Shown: piece by piece, positions 6,903 to 14,728 of the stretch | Position numbering within the stretch: position 1 is the first letter of the stretch | How the letters are laid out: the number at the start of each line of letters is the position of its first letter | From: Candidatus Harrisonbacteria bacterium CG10_big_fil_rev_8_21_14_0_10_49_15 | Lineage (GTDB): Bacteria; Patescibacteriota; Minisyncoccia; UBA6257; 1-14-0-10-44-23 | DNA length: 37,162 bases | Assembly: GCA_002773415.1 (NCBI GenBank) | Contig: PFBD01000025.1 | Span: forward strand, 1 to 37,162 | Direction: 5' to 3' | Notes under the pieces: generated by a model | The model's input: only the letters and a program-made list of their open reading frames with translations | Told to the model about the DNA's origin: nothing | Databases searched by the model: none | Position numbers and translations under genes: made by a program

Positions 6903-7181
6903 ATGGCACATACAAAATCAGGAGGCTCTACAAAGCTGGGTCGCGACTCACGTAGTAAGCGACTCGGCGTAAAACTAAACCACGGCCAACAGGCCAAGGC
7001 CGGCGAGATAATTATCCGCCAACGCGGCATTGCAGTTTTACCGGGCAAGAACGTCCGCCGGGCCGGAGACGACACTTTGTACGCCGCTGTCACCGGTATG
7101 GTCCAATTCAAAGACGCCAAAAAGAAAAAGTTTGATGGCTCTTACCGCTACGCCAAAAAGGTTTCTGTGGTTAGCGAGTAG
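6903..7181 (+). CDS. rpmA: 50S ribosomal protein bL27
   Basis: A 92-residue large-subunit protein whose N-terminus reaches the peptidyl-transferase centre. Diagnostic text [24 protein letters not shown], then GEIIIRQRG and a DGTLY-like DDTLYAAV. The ATG at 6903 is chosen because AHTKxGGSTK is the family N-terminus; a longer frame starting within the upstream repeat would add non-family residues. The usual partner rplU (bL21) is not next to it, so it is a single-gene unit with its own repeated leader and a strong terminator 33 nt past the stop codon. Confidence 0.97.
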   Translation: MAHTKSGGSTKLGRDSRSKRLGVKLNHGQQAKAGEIIIRQRGIAVLPGKNVRRAGDDTLYAAVTGMVQFKDAKKKKFDGSYRYAKKVSVVSE

Positions 7182-7214
7182 CTGGTAGCAGATAGCAAGT
7201 AGCGAGAACAAACC

Positions 7215-7242
7215 AAAAAACCCGCCAAATGGCGGGTTTTTT
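7215..7242 (+). terminator. Rho-independent terminator of rpmA
   Basis: Perfect stem AAAAAACCCGCC / GGCGGGTTTTTT with AAAT loop, ending in six T. The A-tract on the other side also allows termination from the opposite strand. Confidence 0.92.
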
Positions 7243-7260
7243 GGGGATATCCATTTTGAC

Positions 7261-7335
7261 TAGATTCCCGCACCACAGGCATTGCGATTTGTATCTACTC
7301 GGTACTCGTAGACAAATCGGGAACCTTCGCGGGGA
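7261..7335. repeat. Dispersed element with internal hairpin
   Basis: TAGATTCCCGC and TTCGCGGGGATGACAGAC form the two ends of a common dispersed bacterial repeat. Between them an inserted segment folds (CGATTTGT..CTAC / GTAGACAAATCG, about 7288-7320). No gene is supported at 7243-7392. Confidence 0.55.
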
Positions 7336-7412
7336 TGACAGACGTGATTGACACAAGATAACAAAGCATGCTTTATTAAAAAATAGGTAGTCCACGGACA
7401 AGGAGATGGCTC

Positions 7413-7637
7413 ATGTACACGCCTGACAGAAGGTACGCAACAAGCCTAGACATGCCGGTCAAGAGATGCCTTGGTCGAAAGACCAGGAGGCAGCTCCAAG
7501 CCTTCGTTCGCACATGGGAGACCGCCAACGAAGATGCTGAGATGCGTCTCCACGTAGACGGATGTCGTGCGTGCACCAAAAAAGCACGCCAGATGCTGGT
7601 TCGCATCGGCACCGCCCTCATGTACGCCATCAAATAG
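7413..7637 (+). CDS. Small basic protein with HxxxCxxC zinc-binding-like motif
   Basis: A 74-residue protein not recognised as a named family. It has a strong ribosome-binding site (AAGGAG 8 nt before the ATG), which supports translation. The sequence is rich in Arg and Lys and carries H-V-D-G-C-R-A-C (about 48-55), the HxxxCxxC pattern of zinc-binding anti-sigma factors (ZAS), but no sigma-binding helix or membrane segment is clear and there is no sigma factor next to it. Base composition is more G+C-rich than its surroundings. It is followed by a 20-codon ORF and a strong terminator, so 7393-7730 looks like a small transcription unit. Function unknown. Confidence 0.6.
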   Translation: MYTPDRRYATSLDMPVKRCLGRKTRRQLQAFVRTWETANEDAEMRLHVDGCRACTKKARQMLVRIGTALMYAIK

Positions 7638-7667
7638 CGCTCACGAGCGCAGAAAGGAGAACGCGCC

Positions 7668-7730
7668 ATGCGCACCGCGCGCGGCCCGCCGATGCCCCGA
7701 TCAACGGATCGGGGCATCTTACTTTTATAA
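7668..7730 (+). CDS. Possible 20-residue ORF spanning a terminator
   Basis: Starts at an ATG preceded by AAAGGAGAACGCGCC, a near-ideal ribosome-binding site, and reads [20 protein letters not shown]. The terminator hairpin lies inside it, and its stop overlaps the 3' end of convergent rplI. Translation would disturb the hairpin, so it could be a leader-type peptide or a chance ORF following the Shine-Dalgarno. Confidence 0.3.
   Translation: MRTARGPPMPRSTDRGILLL
7691..7718 (+). terminator. Rho-independent terminator after the HxxxCxxC gene
   Basis: Perfect 12-bp stem GATGCCCCGATC / GATCGGGGCATC with AACG loop, followed by TTACTTTTATAA. Confidence 0.85.
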
Positions 7731-8153
7731 CTCTTTTTCCAAAACAATCTTCGCCGGACCTTGGATGCCCCGGCCGAAGTGGACCTCCACCTTGTGCTCG
7801 CCTAGCTCTTTAAGGTGATGTGCCAGCTCAATTTTACCACCGCAAATACCCATCTCCTCCAAACGCTTCTCAATCAATTTGTCGCTGACTCCGCCAAATA
7901 CTTCACCGTGCTCACCCACTTTAACCTTAAATACAACCGGCTCGTTTGCCAGTCGCTCCGCATTATCCTTGTGCACTTGCAATTCCTGATCCTTAGCCGC
8001 GTCTACATCTTTTTTTAGTCGTACCGCCTCACCACTATACGACTGAGCCAACTTCCGAGGAATCAAAAAATTCCGTGCATACCCATCGGCGGCATTCACC
8101 ACCTCGTGCTTCCGTCCGATTCCTTTTACGTCTTGTAGTAATAATACTTTCAT
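7725..8153 (-). CDS. rplI: 50S ribosomal protein bL9
   Basis: A 142-residue ribosomal protein bridging the base of the L1 stalk. N-terminal signature [32 protein letters not shown], a central helix rich in charged residues (about 45-75), and the C-terminal domain text [15 protein letters not shown]. Length is normal. bL9 is missing in some CPR groups, so its presence narrows the lineage. The leader at 8154-8205 is a tract of TTAGCTGTTTAGCTG micro-repeats. It converges on the unit at 7413-7730, with the stop codons overlapping. Confidence 0.97.
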   Translation of the reverse strand: MKVLLLQDVKGIGRKHEVVNAADGYARNFLIPRKLAQSYSGEAVRLKKDVDAAKDQELQVHKDNAERLANEPVVFKVKVGEHGEVFGGVSDKLIEKRLEEMGICGGKIELAHHLKELGEHKVEVHFGRGIQGPAKIVLEKEL

Positions 8154-8158
8154 ACACT

Positions 8159-8200
8159 AACTTATTAGCTGTTTAGCTGTTTAGCTTCTTAGCTGATTAG
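8159..8200. repeat. AGCTAAACAGCTAA micro-repeat tract
   Basis: Imperfect tandem copies of TTAGCTGTTTAGCTG between ctpA and rplI. The reverse complement recurs at 11031-11054, where it makes up the end of def. Confidence 0.7.
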
Positions 8201-8221
8201 GATTTATTTAGAACAATTAGG

Positions 8222-9460
8222 TTAATTAGACATTGAAGTACGCAGTACTTCCAGCGCTTTCTCTAACTGCACATCCCGCTCCGCTTCCAAGTCTTCATCC
8301 GTAAAAGACACTAAGTGGTCCGGCTCCAAACCGCTTGAGAGCACTTGTCCACCCGGCAAGACCCACTCGGCAATCGTTACCTTCAAGCTTGAACCATCTG
8401 AGAGCGGTACCAGCTCCTGAACCGTCCCCTTTCCAAAGCTAATCTCGCCAACAAGCGGAATCTGTCGCTGATCACGCAAAGCCCCGGCCAAGATTTCTGA
8501 AGCTGAAGCGCTTCCCTGATTGATAAGCACCACAACCGGTACATCTAACAGCGCCGCGTTACCCCGAGCAAGAAACTCTTGCTCATCCCCGCCACGAAAC
8601 CGCTCGCTCACCACCACGTCACCTCGCTCTAAAAACCAACCCGCAAGATCCACCGCCACCTCCAGGAAACCCCCCGGGTTATTCCGCAGATCTAAGACGA
8701 CCCCTTCCACTCCACTTGAAAGTGCACTGGAAACTGCTTTATAAAACTCTTTTGTCGCATTCTCGTTAAAAGCGAATAGCCGAATCTGTATTATCTTTCC
8801 GTTTTCATGCAACTCTGTCTTTAACGTTGGAATAGAGATCCGTCCACGAGTCACGCTTATCTCCTGTGGCGCCAACCAAGAATCACGCATCAGCGTCAGC
8901 ACTACTACCGTGCCAACCTCACCCCTTATATGACCAACCGCCTCTGTTATCGTCATCCCCTCAGTAGGCTGGCCATCAATCCGTAAAATTGCATCTCCAG
9001 CCTTCAGCCCCTCGGCTTGAGCCGGACTGTCTTCCAGCGGAGCAATAACCGTCAAAATATCATTACGAATTCCTATCTCCGCGCCAATACCGCCAAAATT
9101 ACCCTTCACATTCTCGTTAAACTGCTCTGCCTCGGTCGGCGGAAAAAAAGTTGTGTAAGGATCATTAAAAGTTCCCGCCAAGCCCTCTACTCCACCATAC
9201 ACAAAATCTTGATCAGTAAAGTCCGGCGCCTTAACATGGCGACTCCGCAACTGCTGCCACGCCTCCCAAAACAAAGAAAACTCAGCATCCAATTCCACTG
9301 CTGGCTCAAGAACATCTGCGCCATACGGCGGATACAATGCTTGCGCTCCAGTCGCCTGATATTGACCAAGTAAAAAACCGCCGCCCAAAAGCACGGCCGT
9401 CAAAATAAAAACAACTGTTATCGTAACTCTTTTTTGCCGCGGTGATTCAAAATGAAACAT
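8222..9460 (-). CDS. C-terminal processing peptidase (S41A, CtpA/Prc-like)
   Basis: A 412-residue exported serine protease that trims or degrades cell-envelope proteins. Order: N-terminal membrane anchor (about 13-32), S41 N-terminal helices (60-110), PDZ domain (about 115-195, NFGGIGAEIG and GLKAGDAILRIDG), then the S41 catalytic core. Catalytic residues seen: Ser319 in GSASASE and Lys344 in SFGKGTVQE; LDLRNNPGG (257-264) is the core strand. Length is typical of the CtpA group. It sits as a single gene between rplI and thpR. The start ATG at 9460 gives a short basic N-terminus ahead of the anchor, as expected. Confidence 0.93.
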   Translation of the reverse strand: MFHFESPRQKRVTITVVFILTAVLLGGGFLLGQYQATGAQALYPPYGADVLEPAVELDAEFSLFWEAWQQLRSRHVKAPDFTDQDFVYGGVEGLAGTFNDPYTTFFPPTEAEQFNENVKGNFGGIGAEIGIRNDILTVIAPLEDSPAQAEGLKAGDAILRIDGQPTEGMTITEAVGHIRGEVGTVVVLTLMRDSWLAPQEISVTRGRISIPTLKTELHENGKIIQIRLFAFNENATKEFYKAVSSALSSGVEGVVLDLRNNPGGFLEVAVDLAGWFLERGDVVVSERFRGGDEQEFLARGNAALLDVPVVVLINQGSASASEILAGALRDQRQIPLVGEISFGKGTVQELVPLSDGSSLKVTIAEWVLPGGQVLSSGLEPDHLVSFTDEDLEAERDVQLEKALEVLRTSMSN

Positions 9461-9538
9461 GAAATTTAAATGTATCTTATTCTATCATACCGATGACTTA
9501 ATTTCTCATGAAACGCTCCATGGCCTAAGTACTAGGAA

Positions 9539-10138
9539 CTAAGCACCCAGTTGAAATGTACCAAAAACCGTATATTCCGAACCCGCAGGCGTCAGAACAG
9601 ACTCTACTAGCTGAATCTCGTCCACAAGCGCCGGTACACTAAGTGACTTGTTAATCTCGGGCAAACTTAAAAGCTTCTCGCGCTTACTTCGAGCTTGCCC
9701 TTCGAAGCCTTGGCGAAGTCGGGCTAATGTAATATGCGCCGTGAAACGTCGATTATCCGGCGCAAACGGCACACCATAAGCGATAAGGGAGTCCTGTAAC
9801 TCGTCTCGCAACTCTTCCAGTCCCTGCGATAAAGCTTGCGATCCCCACAACCACAACATCTTTGGATTACTCCGCTCCGGCCCGTAATCTATCTTCTCAA
9901 AGACACTCTCAAACGCTCCTGAAAAGTTATCTACCGCATCCTGAATAGCGCTAACAATGTCTGCTAAATTCTCTTCTTCTTGATCACCCAAGAAAAGCAG
10001 GGTTGTATGCCAAAGATCCGGATCTACAAACCGAAAAATATCCGGTAGCAACTTAGCCTCCACCGAACCTAAAACCCGAGCAACTGGCTGACGAAAGCTA
10101 TTCGGAAATGGTAAGCTGATAAAAAGCCTATGACTCAT
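9539..10138 (-). CDS. thpR: RNA 2',3'-cyclic phosphodiesterase (2'-5' RNA ligase family)
   Basis: A 199-residue 2H phosphoesterase that opens 2',3'-cyclic phosphates on RNA ends. The two HxTL signatures are seen as HTTL (His44) and HITL (His135), and the start RLFISLPFP is typical. Length is normal for the family. The stretch SKREKLLSLPEINKSLSV replaces a usual loop. Short AGTACTTAGTACT-type repeats lie on both sides (about 9523-9540 and 10190-10202). Divergent from the small gene at 10204. Confidence 0.88.
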   Translation of the reverse strand: MSHRLFISLPFPNSFRQPVARVLGSVEAKLLPDIFRFVDPDLWHTTLLFLGDQEEENLADIVSAIQDAVDNFSGAFESVFEKIDYGPERSNPKMLWLWGSQALSQGLEELRDELQDSLIAYGVPFAPDNRRFTAHITLARLRQGFEGQARSKREKLLSLPEINKSLSVPALVDEIQLVESVLTPAGSEYTVFGTFQLGA

Positions 10139-10203
10139 TCAGCCCATTATCGCAAAATTCTCTGTTTTTAGCTATGATGTAGCCAGTACTTAGTACTAAA
10201 CCC

Positions 10204-10506
10204 ATGGAACCATTTGATCAAAAAGACTACCTGGAAAAGTTAAAGAAGCGCGGCAAAGACAAACGCGTTACTCGCAGCTTTCAGTTCATCGGCCTGGAAA
10301 TCGCCACCACGCTCCGCGATTTGAAACACAAAGCTCTCTATATTAAACTAGCCAAGCAACACGACCCGGATAAACTGCTTCGGCTAGCCAAAGACGTAGC
10401 CGACCGCCGCGACGTTCAAAACCCGGGCGCCTACTTTATGAGAGTTCTCTCTACGGATTACGAAAAAATACGAAAGTATGAAAAAGATCCAAAAAAAGAA
10501 AACTAG
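10204..10506 (+). CDS. Conserved hypothetical protein (100 aa)
   Basis: A basic, probably all-helical protein. Text such as ALYIKLAKQH (about 47-56), LLRLAKDVADR and NPGAYFMRVL (about 77-86) is of a kind I associate with small CPR hypothetical proteins next to def/fmt, but I cannot assign a function. There is no signal peptide or membrane segment, so it is cytoplasmic. The ATG at 10204 follows a repeat-like leader. The gene lies 50 bp before def and is codirectional, so it may be cotranscribed with def-fmt. Confidence 0.7.
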   Translation: MEPFDQKDYLEKLKKRGKDKRVTRSFQFIGLEIATTLRDLKHKALYIKLAKQHDPDKLLRLAKDVADRRDVQNPGAYFMRVLSTDYEKIRKYEKDPKKEN

Positions 10507-10556
10507 CTACTAGGAATTAGTACTTTCATACCTTTTCGTATTTCGTAGCCTATGAT

Positions 10557-11051
10557 ATGAAACTTTATACAATAAAAAACAAAAAAGAGGAGAAGCTTCT
10601 GCGCACCGCGCTGAAGCCGTTTGATTTTTCCGCGTACTCAAAAAAAGAAATAAAAGAGCTTGTCCGAGAAATGCGCCATCTGATGAAAATCTCTAATGGT
10701 GTCGGCCTAGCTGGAAATCAAGCCGGTTTGAACGCGCAGGTATTTGTTGCCCAGAGCGAAGGCAAGTTCTACGCCATCTTTAATCCCGTAATTACCAAAA
10801 CTTATGGCAAACCGGTTGAAATGGAAGAAGGCTGCTTAAGTGTGCCGAATACTTACGGCGCAACCAAACGCTACAAAAAAATACTTCTCACCGGAGCTGA
10901 CCAAAACGGAAAACCAATTAAAATAAAAGCGTGGGATCTGCTGGCGCACATCTTCCAGCACGAGACCGACCACCTGAACGGGATTTTATATATTGATCAC
11001 GCATTGCGACTATATAACTCATTAGAAGATCCTAAACAGCTAAACAGCTAA
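10557..11051 (+). CDS. def: Peptide deformylase
   Basis: Metalloenzyme that removes the formyl group from the N-terminal Met of new proteins. All three motifs are present: GVGLAGNQ (48-55), EGCLS (91-95, metal-binding Cys) and HETDH (135-139, two metal His and the catalytic Glu). The 164-residue length is normal. The final residues (LEDPKQLNS) come from an AGCTAAACAGCTAA micro-repeat running past the stop codon, so the native C-terminus may have been altered. It lies 12 bp before fmt, the functional partner that adds the formyl group to initiator tRNA. Confidence 0.95.
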   Translation: MKLYTIKNKKEEKLLRTALKPFDFSAYSKKEIKELVREMRHLMKISNGVGLAGNQAGLNAQVFVAQSEGKFYAIFNPVITKTYGKPVEMEEGCLSVPNTYGATKRYKKILLTGADQNGKPIKIKAWDLLAHIFQHETDHLNGILYIDHALRLYNSLEDPKQLNS

Positions 11052-11063
11052 ACAGCTCGCAAC

Positions 11064-11909
11064 ATGAACTTCATCTACTTTGGCTCATTTCATATCTCCG
11101 CCGCCGTTCTCGAACACATAGTAAAAGCCGGCTTTATGCCGACTGTCGTCATCTGCAACCCGGACAGACCGGCAGGCAGAAAAAAAGTTTTAACTCCCCC
11201 AGCCGTCAAACAACTGATACTTGAACACAGCTGGCCTATAAAAATTTCGCAGCCGGAGAAACTAGAAACTAGAAGCTTGAAGCTTGAAGTTGGCGAGGTA
11301 GACCTCGCGATTGTCATGGGCTATCCTCTAATAATTCCGCAAACAATAATCGACCTACCCTGCCTTGGTACCATCGGCGTTCACCCATCACTACTACCAA
11401 AGTATCGCGGCGCTAGCCCCATTCAATCAGTTCTTTTAGCCGGAGAAAGCACCACCGGCGTCACCCTTTATCAGATGGACTCTAAAATGGATCATGGGAA
11501 GATAATAGCAAGTAGCGAGTGGCAAGTAGCGAGTGGCACAACTAATACTGATTTAGAAAAACAGTTATCCAAGGTGGCTAGCGAGCTACTTATTAAAACC
11601 ATGCCGAAATTTGTTGCTGGAAAAATCACTCCCCAAGAACAAGATCACAGCCAAGCAAGTTTCACTCAAAAATTCACTGGAGCCGACGGCCAAGTAGACA
11701 TGACCAAAGACGAGCCTAAACTTATTTACCGAAAAATAAAAGCCTTTAACCCAGAACCAAGCGTCTGGACCATGAACTTTCCCGGCTATGAAGGGCTACG
11801 CATTAAATTACTCGCCGCTACCAAACAAAATGAGGTGGTGATAATAACCAAAATCCAACCCGCCGGCAAAACCGCCTTTGACACAAACCTCAAGCTAGAA
11901 TCAAACTGA
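11064..11909 (+). CDS. fmt: Methionyl-tRNA formyltransferase
   Basis: Formylates Met-tRNA(fMet) using 10-formyl-tetrahydrofolate. The 281 residues show the N-terminal Rossmann part (MNFIYFGSFHISAAVLEHI), CNPDRPAGR, the core HPSLLPKYRGASPIQ and TGVTLYQMD, and a short C-terminal domain (IYRKIKAFNPEPSVW). Two departures: the Asn that precedes the catalytic His (N-x-H in E. coli) is Gly here (G-V-H), and the C-terminus is short. Two segments look repeat-derived: LETRSLKLEVGE (about 70-82) and ASSEWQVASGT (about 149-159), the latter from two copies of GCAAGTAGCGAGTG. Neighbouring def supports the assignment. Confidence 0.9.
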   Translation: MNFIYFGSFHISAAVLEHIVKAGFMPTVVICNPDRPAGRKKVLTPPAVKQLILEHSWPIKISQPEKLETRSLKLEVGEVDLAIVMGYPLIIPQTIIDLPCLGTIGVHPSLLPKYRGASPIQSVLLAGESTTGVTLYQMDSKMDHGKIIASSEWQVASGTTNTDLEKQLSKVASELLIKTMPKFVAGKITPQEQDHSQASFTQKFTGADGQVDMTKDEPKLIYRKIKAFNPEPSVWTMNFPGYEGLRIKLLAATKQNEVVIITKIQPAGKTAFDTNLKLESN

Positions 11910-12006
11910 CCCCAGATGTCCGAGGATTTTCGTGCTTACCTGCATCACCGAGTCAAGGCGGGCCTGCCTCGCCAAAGACAAGTCAAGGCGGGCAACCCGC
12001 TAATAG

Positions 12007-12453
12007 CTATCTTACGACCTCTATCTCCTCGCCTAACTCCGCCGCCGGCGCTCGTACCACAGTTCTACCATTAGCATCTTGGTGAACGCTGTATCCGGTA
12101 TTGTAATTTGTTTCGTCGTCCCAAAAAGCACCAGTCGCGCTTAAGTCAAACGGCAATTGCGAGATATAGTCCGGGACAAGACACGGCCCAATGTCATACC
12201 CGCTAGCCGAAGCCATATTGGTCGACGACGTTGGCAACACGCCGGCCGTGCAGGTCCAAATACCACTATTATCCGCCATGTTATGACCAATGGCGTTTAG
12301 AAGAGCGTTAACGTTCGTACTCCGTTGCGAATTCCTGGTTTGCGCAAACTGTCGCGCCGGATTAAGGGCCACGATGACTACCGTAGCCAAAATAGAGATG
12401 ATACCTATAACCACCAACAACTCTATGAGTGTAAATCCTTTTTGATTATTCAT
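12007..12453 (-). CDS. Type IV pilin (second of a tandem pair)
   Basis: A 148-residue prepilin. Class III leader MNNQKG, cleaved before Phe, then FTLIELLVVIGIISILATVVIVAL, the hydrophobic helix with Glu at +5. The globular part has ALNPARQFAQTRNSQR, then two Cys (about 62 and 90) that could form a disulphide. It is closely related to the pilin 97 bp upstream (12551-13006), with the same NPARQFAQ, IGHNMA, YDI-PCLVP and QLPFD/QMPFD text, so the two arose by duplication. It could be a major pilin; AGGT lies 6 nt before the ATG. Confidence 0.92.
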   Translation of the reverse strand: MNNQKGFTLIELLVVIGIISILATVVIVALNPARQFAQTRNSQRSTNVNALLNAIGHNMADNSGIWTCTAGVLPTSSTNMASASGYDIGPCLVPDYISQLPFDLSATGAFWDDETNYNTGYSVHQDANGRTVVRAPAAELGEEIEVVR

Positions 12454-12498
12454 ACTGACCTTTTAATTAAAAATCTTTATATCAGTATATACCACAAA

Positions 12499-12520
12499 CG
12501 CCTCCCGTATATAGGAGGCG
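12499..12520 (-). terminator. Hairpin between tandem pilin genes
   Basis: CGCCTCC / GGAGGCG stem with an 8-nt loop; on the minus strand it is followed by TTTGTGG. It could cause partial termination after the first pilin. A TATACT -10-like box for the second pilin begins just beyond it (12482-12490 region). Confidence 0.45.
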
Positions 12521-12550
12521 CCTGTGCAAAACGAGGTTAGTCGCTTATAT

Positions 12551-13006
12551 CTACCGAGTCACCGAGATAGCCTGCTCCAACTCCTGAGTGGTGGTCGGCA
12601 CGGCAACTGTTACCCGACCATTCGCATCCTGAAGAACGGTATAACCGGTATCATAGTCGGTCACAGACTCCCATGTACCAGTCACCGGGTCAAACGGCAT
12701 CTGAGCTATGTATTTCGGCACAAGGCACGGAGCTATGTCATAAGTCGTTGTAGCCATTATGGTTGGGGTGCTAGTCGGCAAAGCGCCTGCACCAGTACAA
12801 GTCCACACACCGCGATTCTCCGCCATATTGTGACCAATAGCATTCAGTATGGCATTCACATTCGTCTGTCGCTGCGTGTTGCGCGCCTGGGCAAACTGCC
12901 TTGCCGGATTCAGGGCCACGATGACCACGGAGGCCAAGATAGCAATAATACCGATCACCACGAGCAGTTCGATCAAGGTAAAACCTTTTTGAGATCTCAT
13001 ACGCAC
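12551..13006 (-). CDS. Type IV pilin (first of a tandem pair)
   Basis: A 151-residue prepilin with leader MRMRSQKG and mature start FTLIELLVVIGIIAILASVVIVAL. The rest parallels the downstream copy, with two Cys flanking a variable loop. It has the best promoter of the locus (13059-13089) and is probably the major subunit of the pilus. Mature length near 143 residues is typical for CPR type IV pilins. It is separated by about 190 bp of non-coding, repeat-containing DNA from the upstream minor pilins. Confidence 0.93.
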   Translation of the reverse strand: MRMRSQKGFTLIELLVVIGIIAILASVVIVALNPARQFAQARNTQRQTNVNAILNAIGHNMAENRGVWTCTGAGALPTSTPTIMATTTYDIAPCLVPKYIAQMPFDPVTGTWESVTDYDTGYTVLQDANGRVTVAVPTTTQELEQAISVTR

Positions 13007-13058
13007 GTAAAAGTTTTTAAATAATCTAGCTTTAGCATCGACCTTTACTTATATCTCC

Positions 13059-13089
13059 AGTATACCAAATTTATGCCTACTTGTGTCAA
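13059..13089 (-). promoter_or_regulatory. Probable promoter of the pilin pair
   Basis: Minus strand: TTGACA (13084-13089), 19-nt spacer, TATACT (13059-13064), giving a leader of about 45 nt to the ATG at 13006. The rest of the 13090-13197 gap holds AGTACTTAGT-type micro-repeats and no gene. Confidence 0.55.
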
Positions 13090-13197
13090 AAGTGTTAATA
13101 ACCCCATGTTAGTACTTAGTCCGTAGTCATTCAACGCCTTCTCAATCTCTAATAATCAATATTTTTTAACAAACATCTACGTACTAGGCACTACGCA

Positions 13198-14727
13198 CTA
13201 TTTCACTTCATCCCAAGAAATAATATCATACTGAGCCCCGGTCAACGGAAAACTTGGCGGCGGACCATACAATAAGTTAGCATCGTAGACAAGAACACGC
13301 GTTTGATAACCCGTCCCGTCAGTATAGGCAAAGCCGTAGCGCTGATTACTCGCCAACATGCCGTACAAAGTCACACTGCTACGAATGTAGCCCGTACCAC
13401 AGGTACTCCTGTAGTAAAACCGCCCTACTCGGCCAACCTGCGCCACAACCGCCGCGTCTATTCTCAAACTATCCGCGCTCACTAAGCCGATGTTAAAATT
13501 CTCCTGTGCGATAAGCGCAATCGCATCTTGCCCATCGTAATTGGTATACAAAAGATTATTGTTCACAGTTATGCTTTTGTTCGTGTTTTGCTGAAACGGA
13601 AAACGACCGGCGGCAATTGTTAAGCGAGCGGTATTTATCTGACCGCTAATCCACAAATCATCCTCCACAAAAATAATCCCGTTAGCCGGAAACGGCACGT
13701 TAGGAGAGAGCAGTGTGCGACTCTGAATACTCCAAGTACCCCACTTGCCCTGCCACCCTTGAGCTGAACCACACGACTGACTAACACTAACCAAAGAATC
13801 AACCTGGTAAACATCAAAGGTATCATTGGTTTTGAGAACTATTTCATAACCATAAGTATTCATGGCACCCGAACCAAGATAAAAACCATTTGCTTGCGCT
13901 TGAGTCTTTATGGTCGCCATATCCTGAGTAAAGCCGTTGAAATCAACCGCCGGCACAGGGAATTCCCGCCCGACCGTAAACACGTCATCTCGGACCGGAA
14001 CATTTTCCGGTGGCAACGGGTCAGTCGGACTCACATGGGTATGCACACCAAACTCCGGCACACCACTATGATCCGGATCGTTGTAAGTGGTCTTCGCGCT
14101 GGTCACAACATTGTACGCCACTCCGTCAAAACGGATACCTCCATTTGAATGCAGCTGACCATATACCTGCGTACCCGGACCAAAGCGAATATCAGAATTT
14201 GCAACCACCGAATAACGCGCCAAAGAAGGCAGACCCATCCGCACTCTAATTATCTTCTCAATACTAGGATCACCAGCCACCCGACCGTTAGACTGAACTG
14301 TTACAATGCTCGTACCATTAGCCGGCGGCGTTATTGCGAGCTCAAACTCCCCTATCAGATTGCCACTCTTATCATAGTATGCGTGCACGTATGGACCTTC
14401 TTCGCCGGTGCCATCTTGGAAATCATCAGGGTCATGCGCTAAGTGCCACCTATAATACTCAATACCTGCCTCTGCTATCGTAAATGCTTGCGAATTATCT
14501 CTGCTTCGAGTAACACCCCGCACATACGCGTCCGTCCACATCACAAAGCCAGCAGCTAATATAATCGCTATAAACCCAACAAGCAAAACCTGAATCGTAA
14601 GAGCACCGTCAGAATTTCCAATTTCTAATTTCCAATTTCTAAACAATTTCCAATAATCCAATTTTAAAATTTTTAAAATTGACACATTGTTTGAAAATTG
14701 AAAATTGAAAATTGAAAATTTCTTCAT
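13198..14727 (-). CDS. PilX-like pilus assembly / surface protein
   Basis: 509 residues. The first 35 or so (MKKFSIFNFQF..NWKLEIGN) are translated from the AT-rich dispersed repeat. Then comes a PilX-N-type membrane helix (about 42-62, LTIQVLLVGFIAIILAAGFV) and the text DNSQAFTIAEAGIEYYRW, typical of PilX-like tip-associated proteins. The large C-terminal part (SVVANSDIRFGPGTQVYGQLHSN) reads as a beta-rich exported domain. The ATG at 14727 is chosen because it directly follows the upstream stop codon (14729-14731); an earlier in-frame start would overlap that gene. Likely a minor component of the pilus tip or assembly complex. Confidence 0.78.
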   Translation of the reverse strand: MKKFSIFNFQFSNNVSILKILKLDYWKLFRNWKLEIGNSDGALTIQVLLVGFIAIILAAGFVMWTDAYVRGVTRSRDNSQAFTIAEAGIEYYRWHLAHDPDDFQDGTGEEGPYVHAYYDKSGNLIGEFELAITPPANGTSIVTVQSNGRVAGDPSIEKIIRVRMGLPSLARYSVVANSDIRFGPGTQVYGQLHSNGGIRFDGVAYNVVTSAKTTYNDPDHSGVPEFGVHTHVSPTDPLPPENVPVRDDVFTVGREFPVPAVDFNGFTQDMATIKTQAQANGFYLGSGAMNTYGYEIVLKTNDTFDVYQVDSLVSVSQSCGSAQGWQGKWGTWSIQSRTLLSPNVPFPANGIIFVEDDLWISGQINTARLTIAAGRFPFQQNTNKSITVNNNLLYTNYDGQDAIALIAQENFNIGLVSADSLRIDAAVVAQVGRVGRFYYRSTCGTGYIRSSVTLYGMLASNQRYGFAYTDGTGYQTRVLVYDANLLYGPPPSFPLTGAQYDIISWDEVK

Positions 14728-14728
14728 C

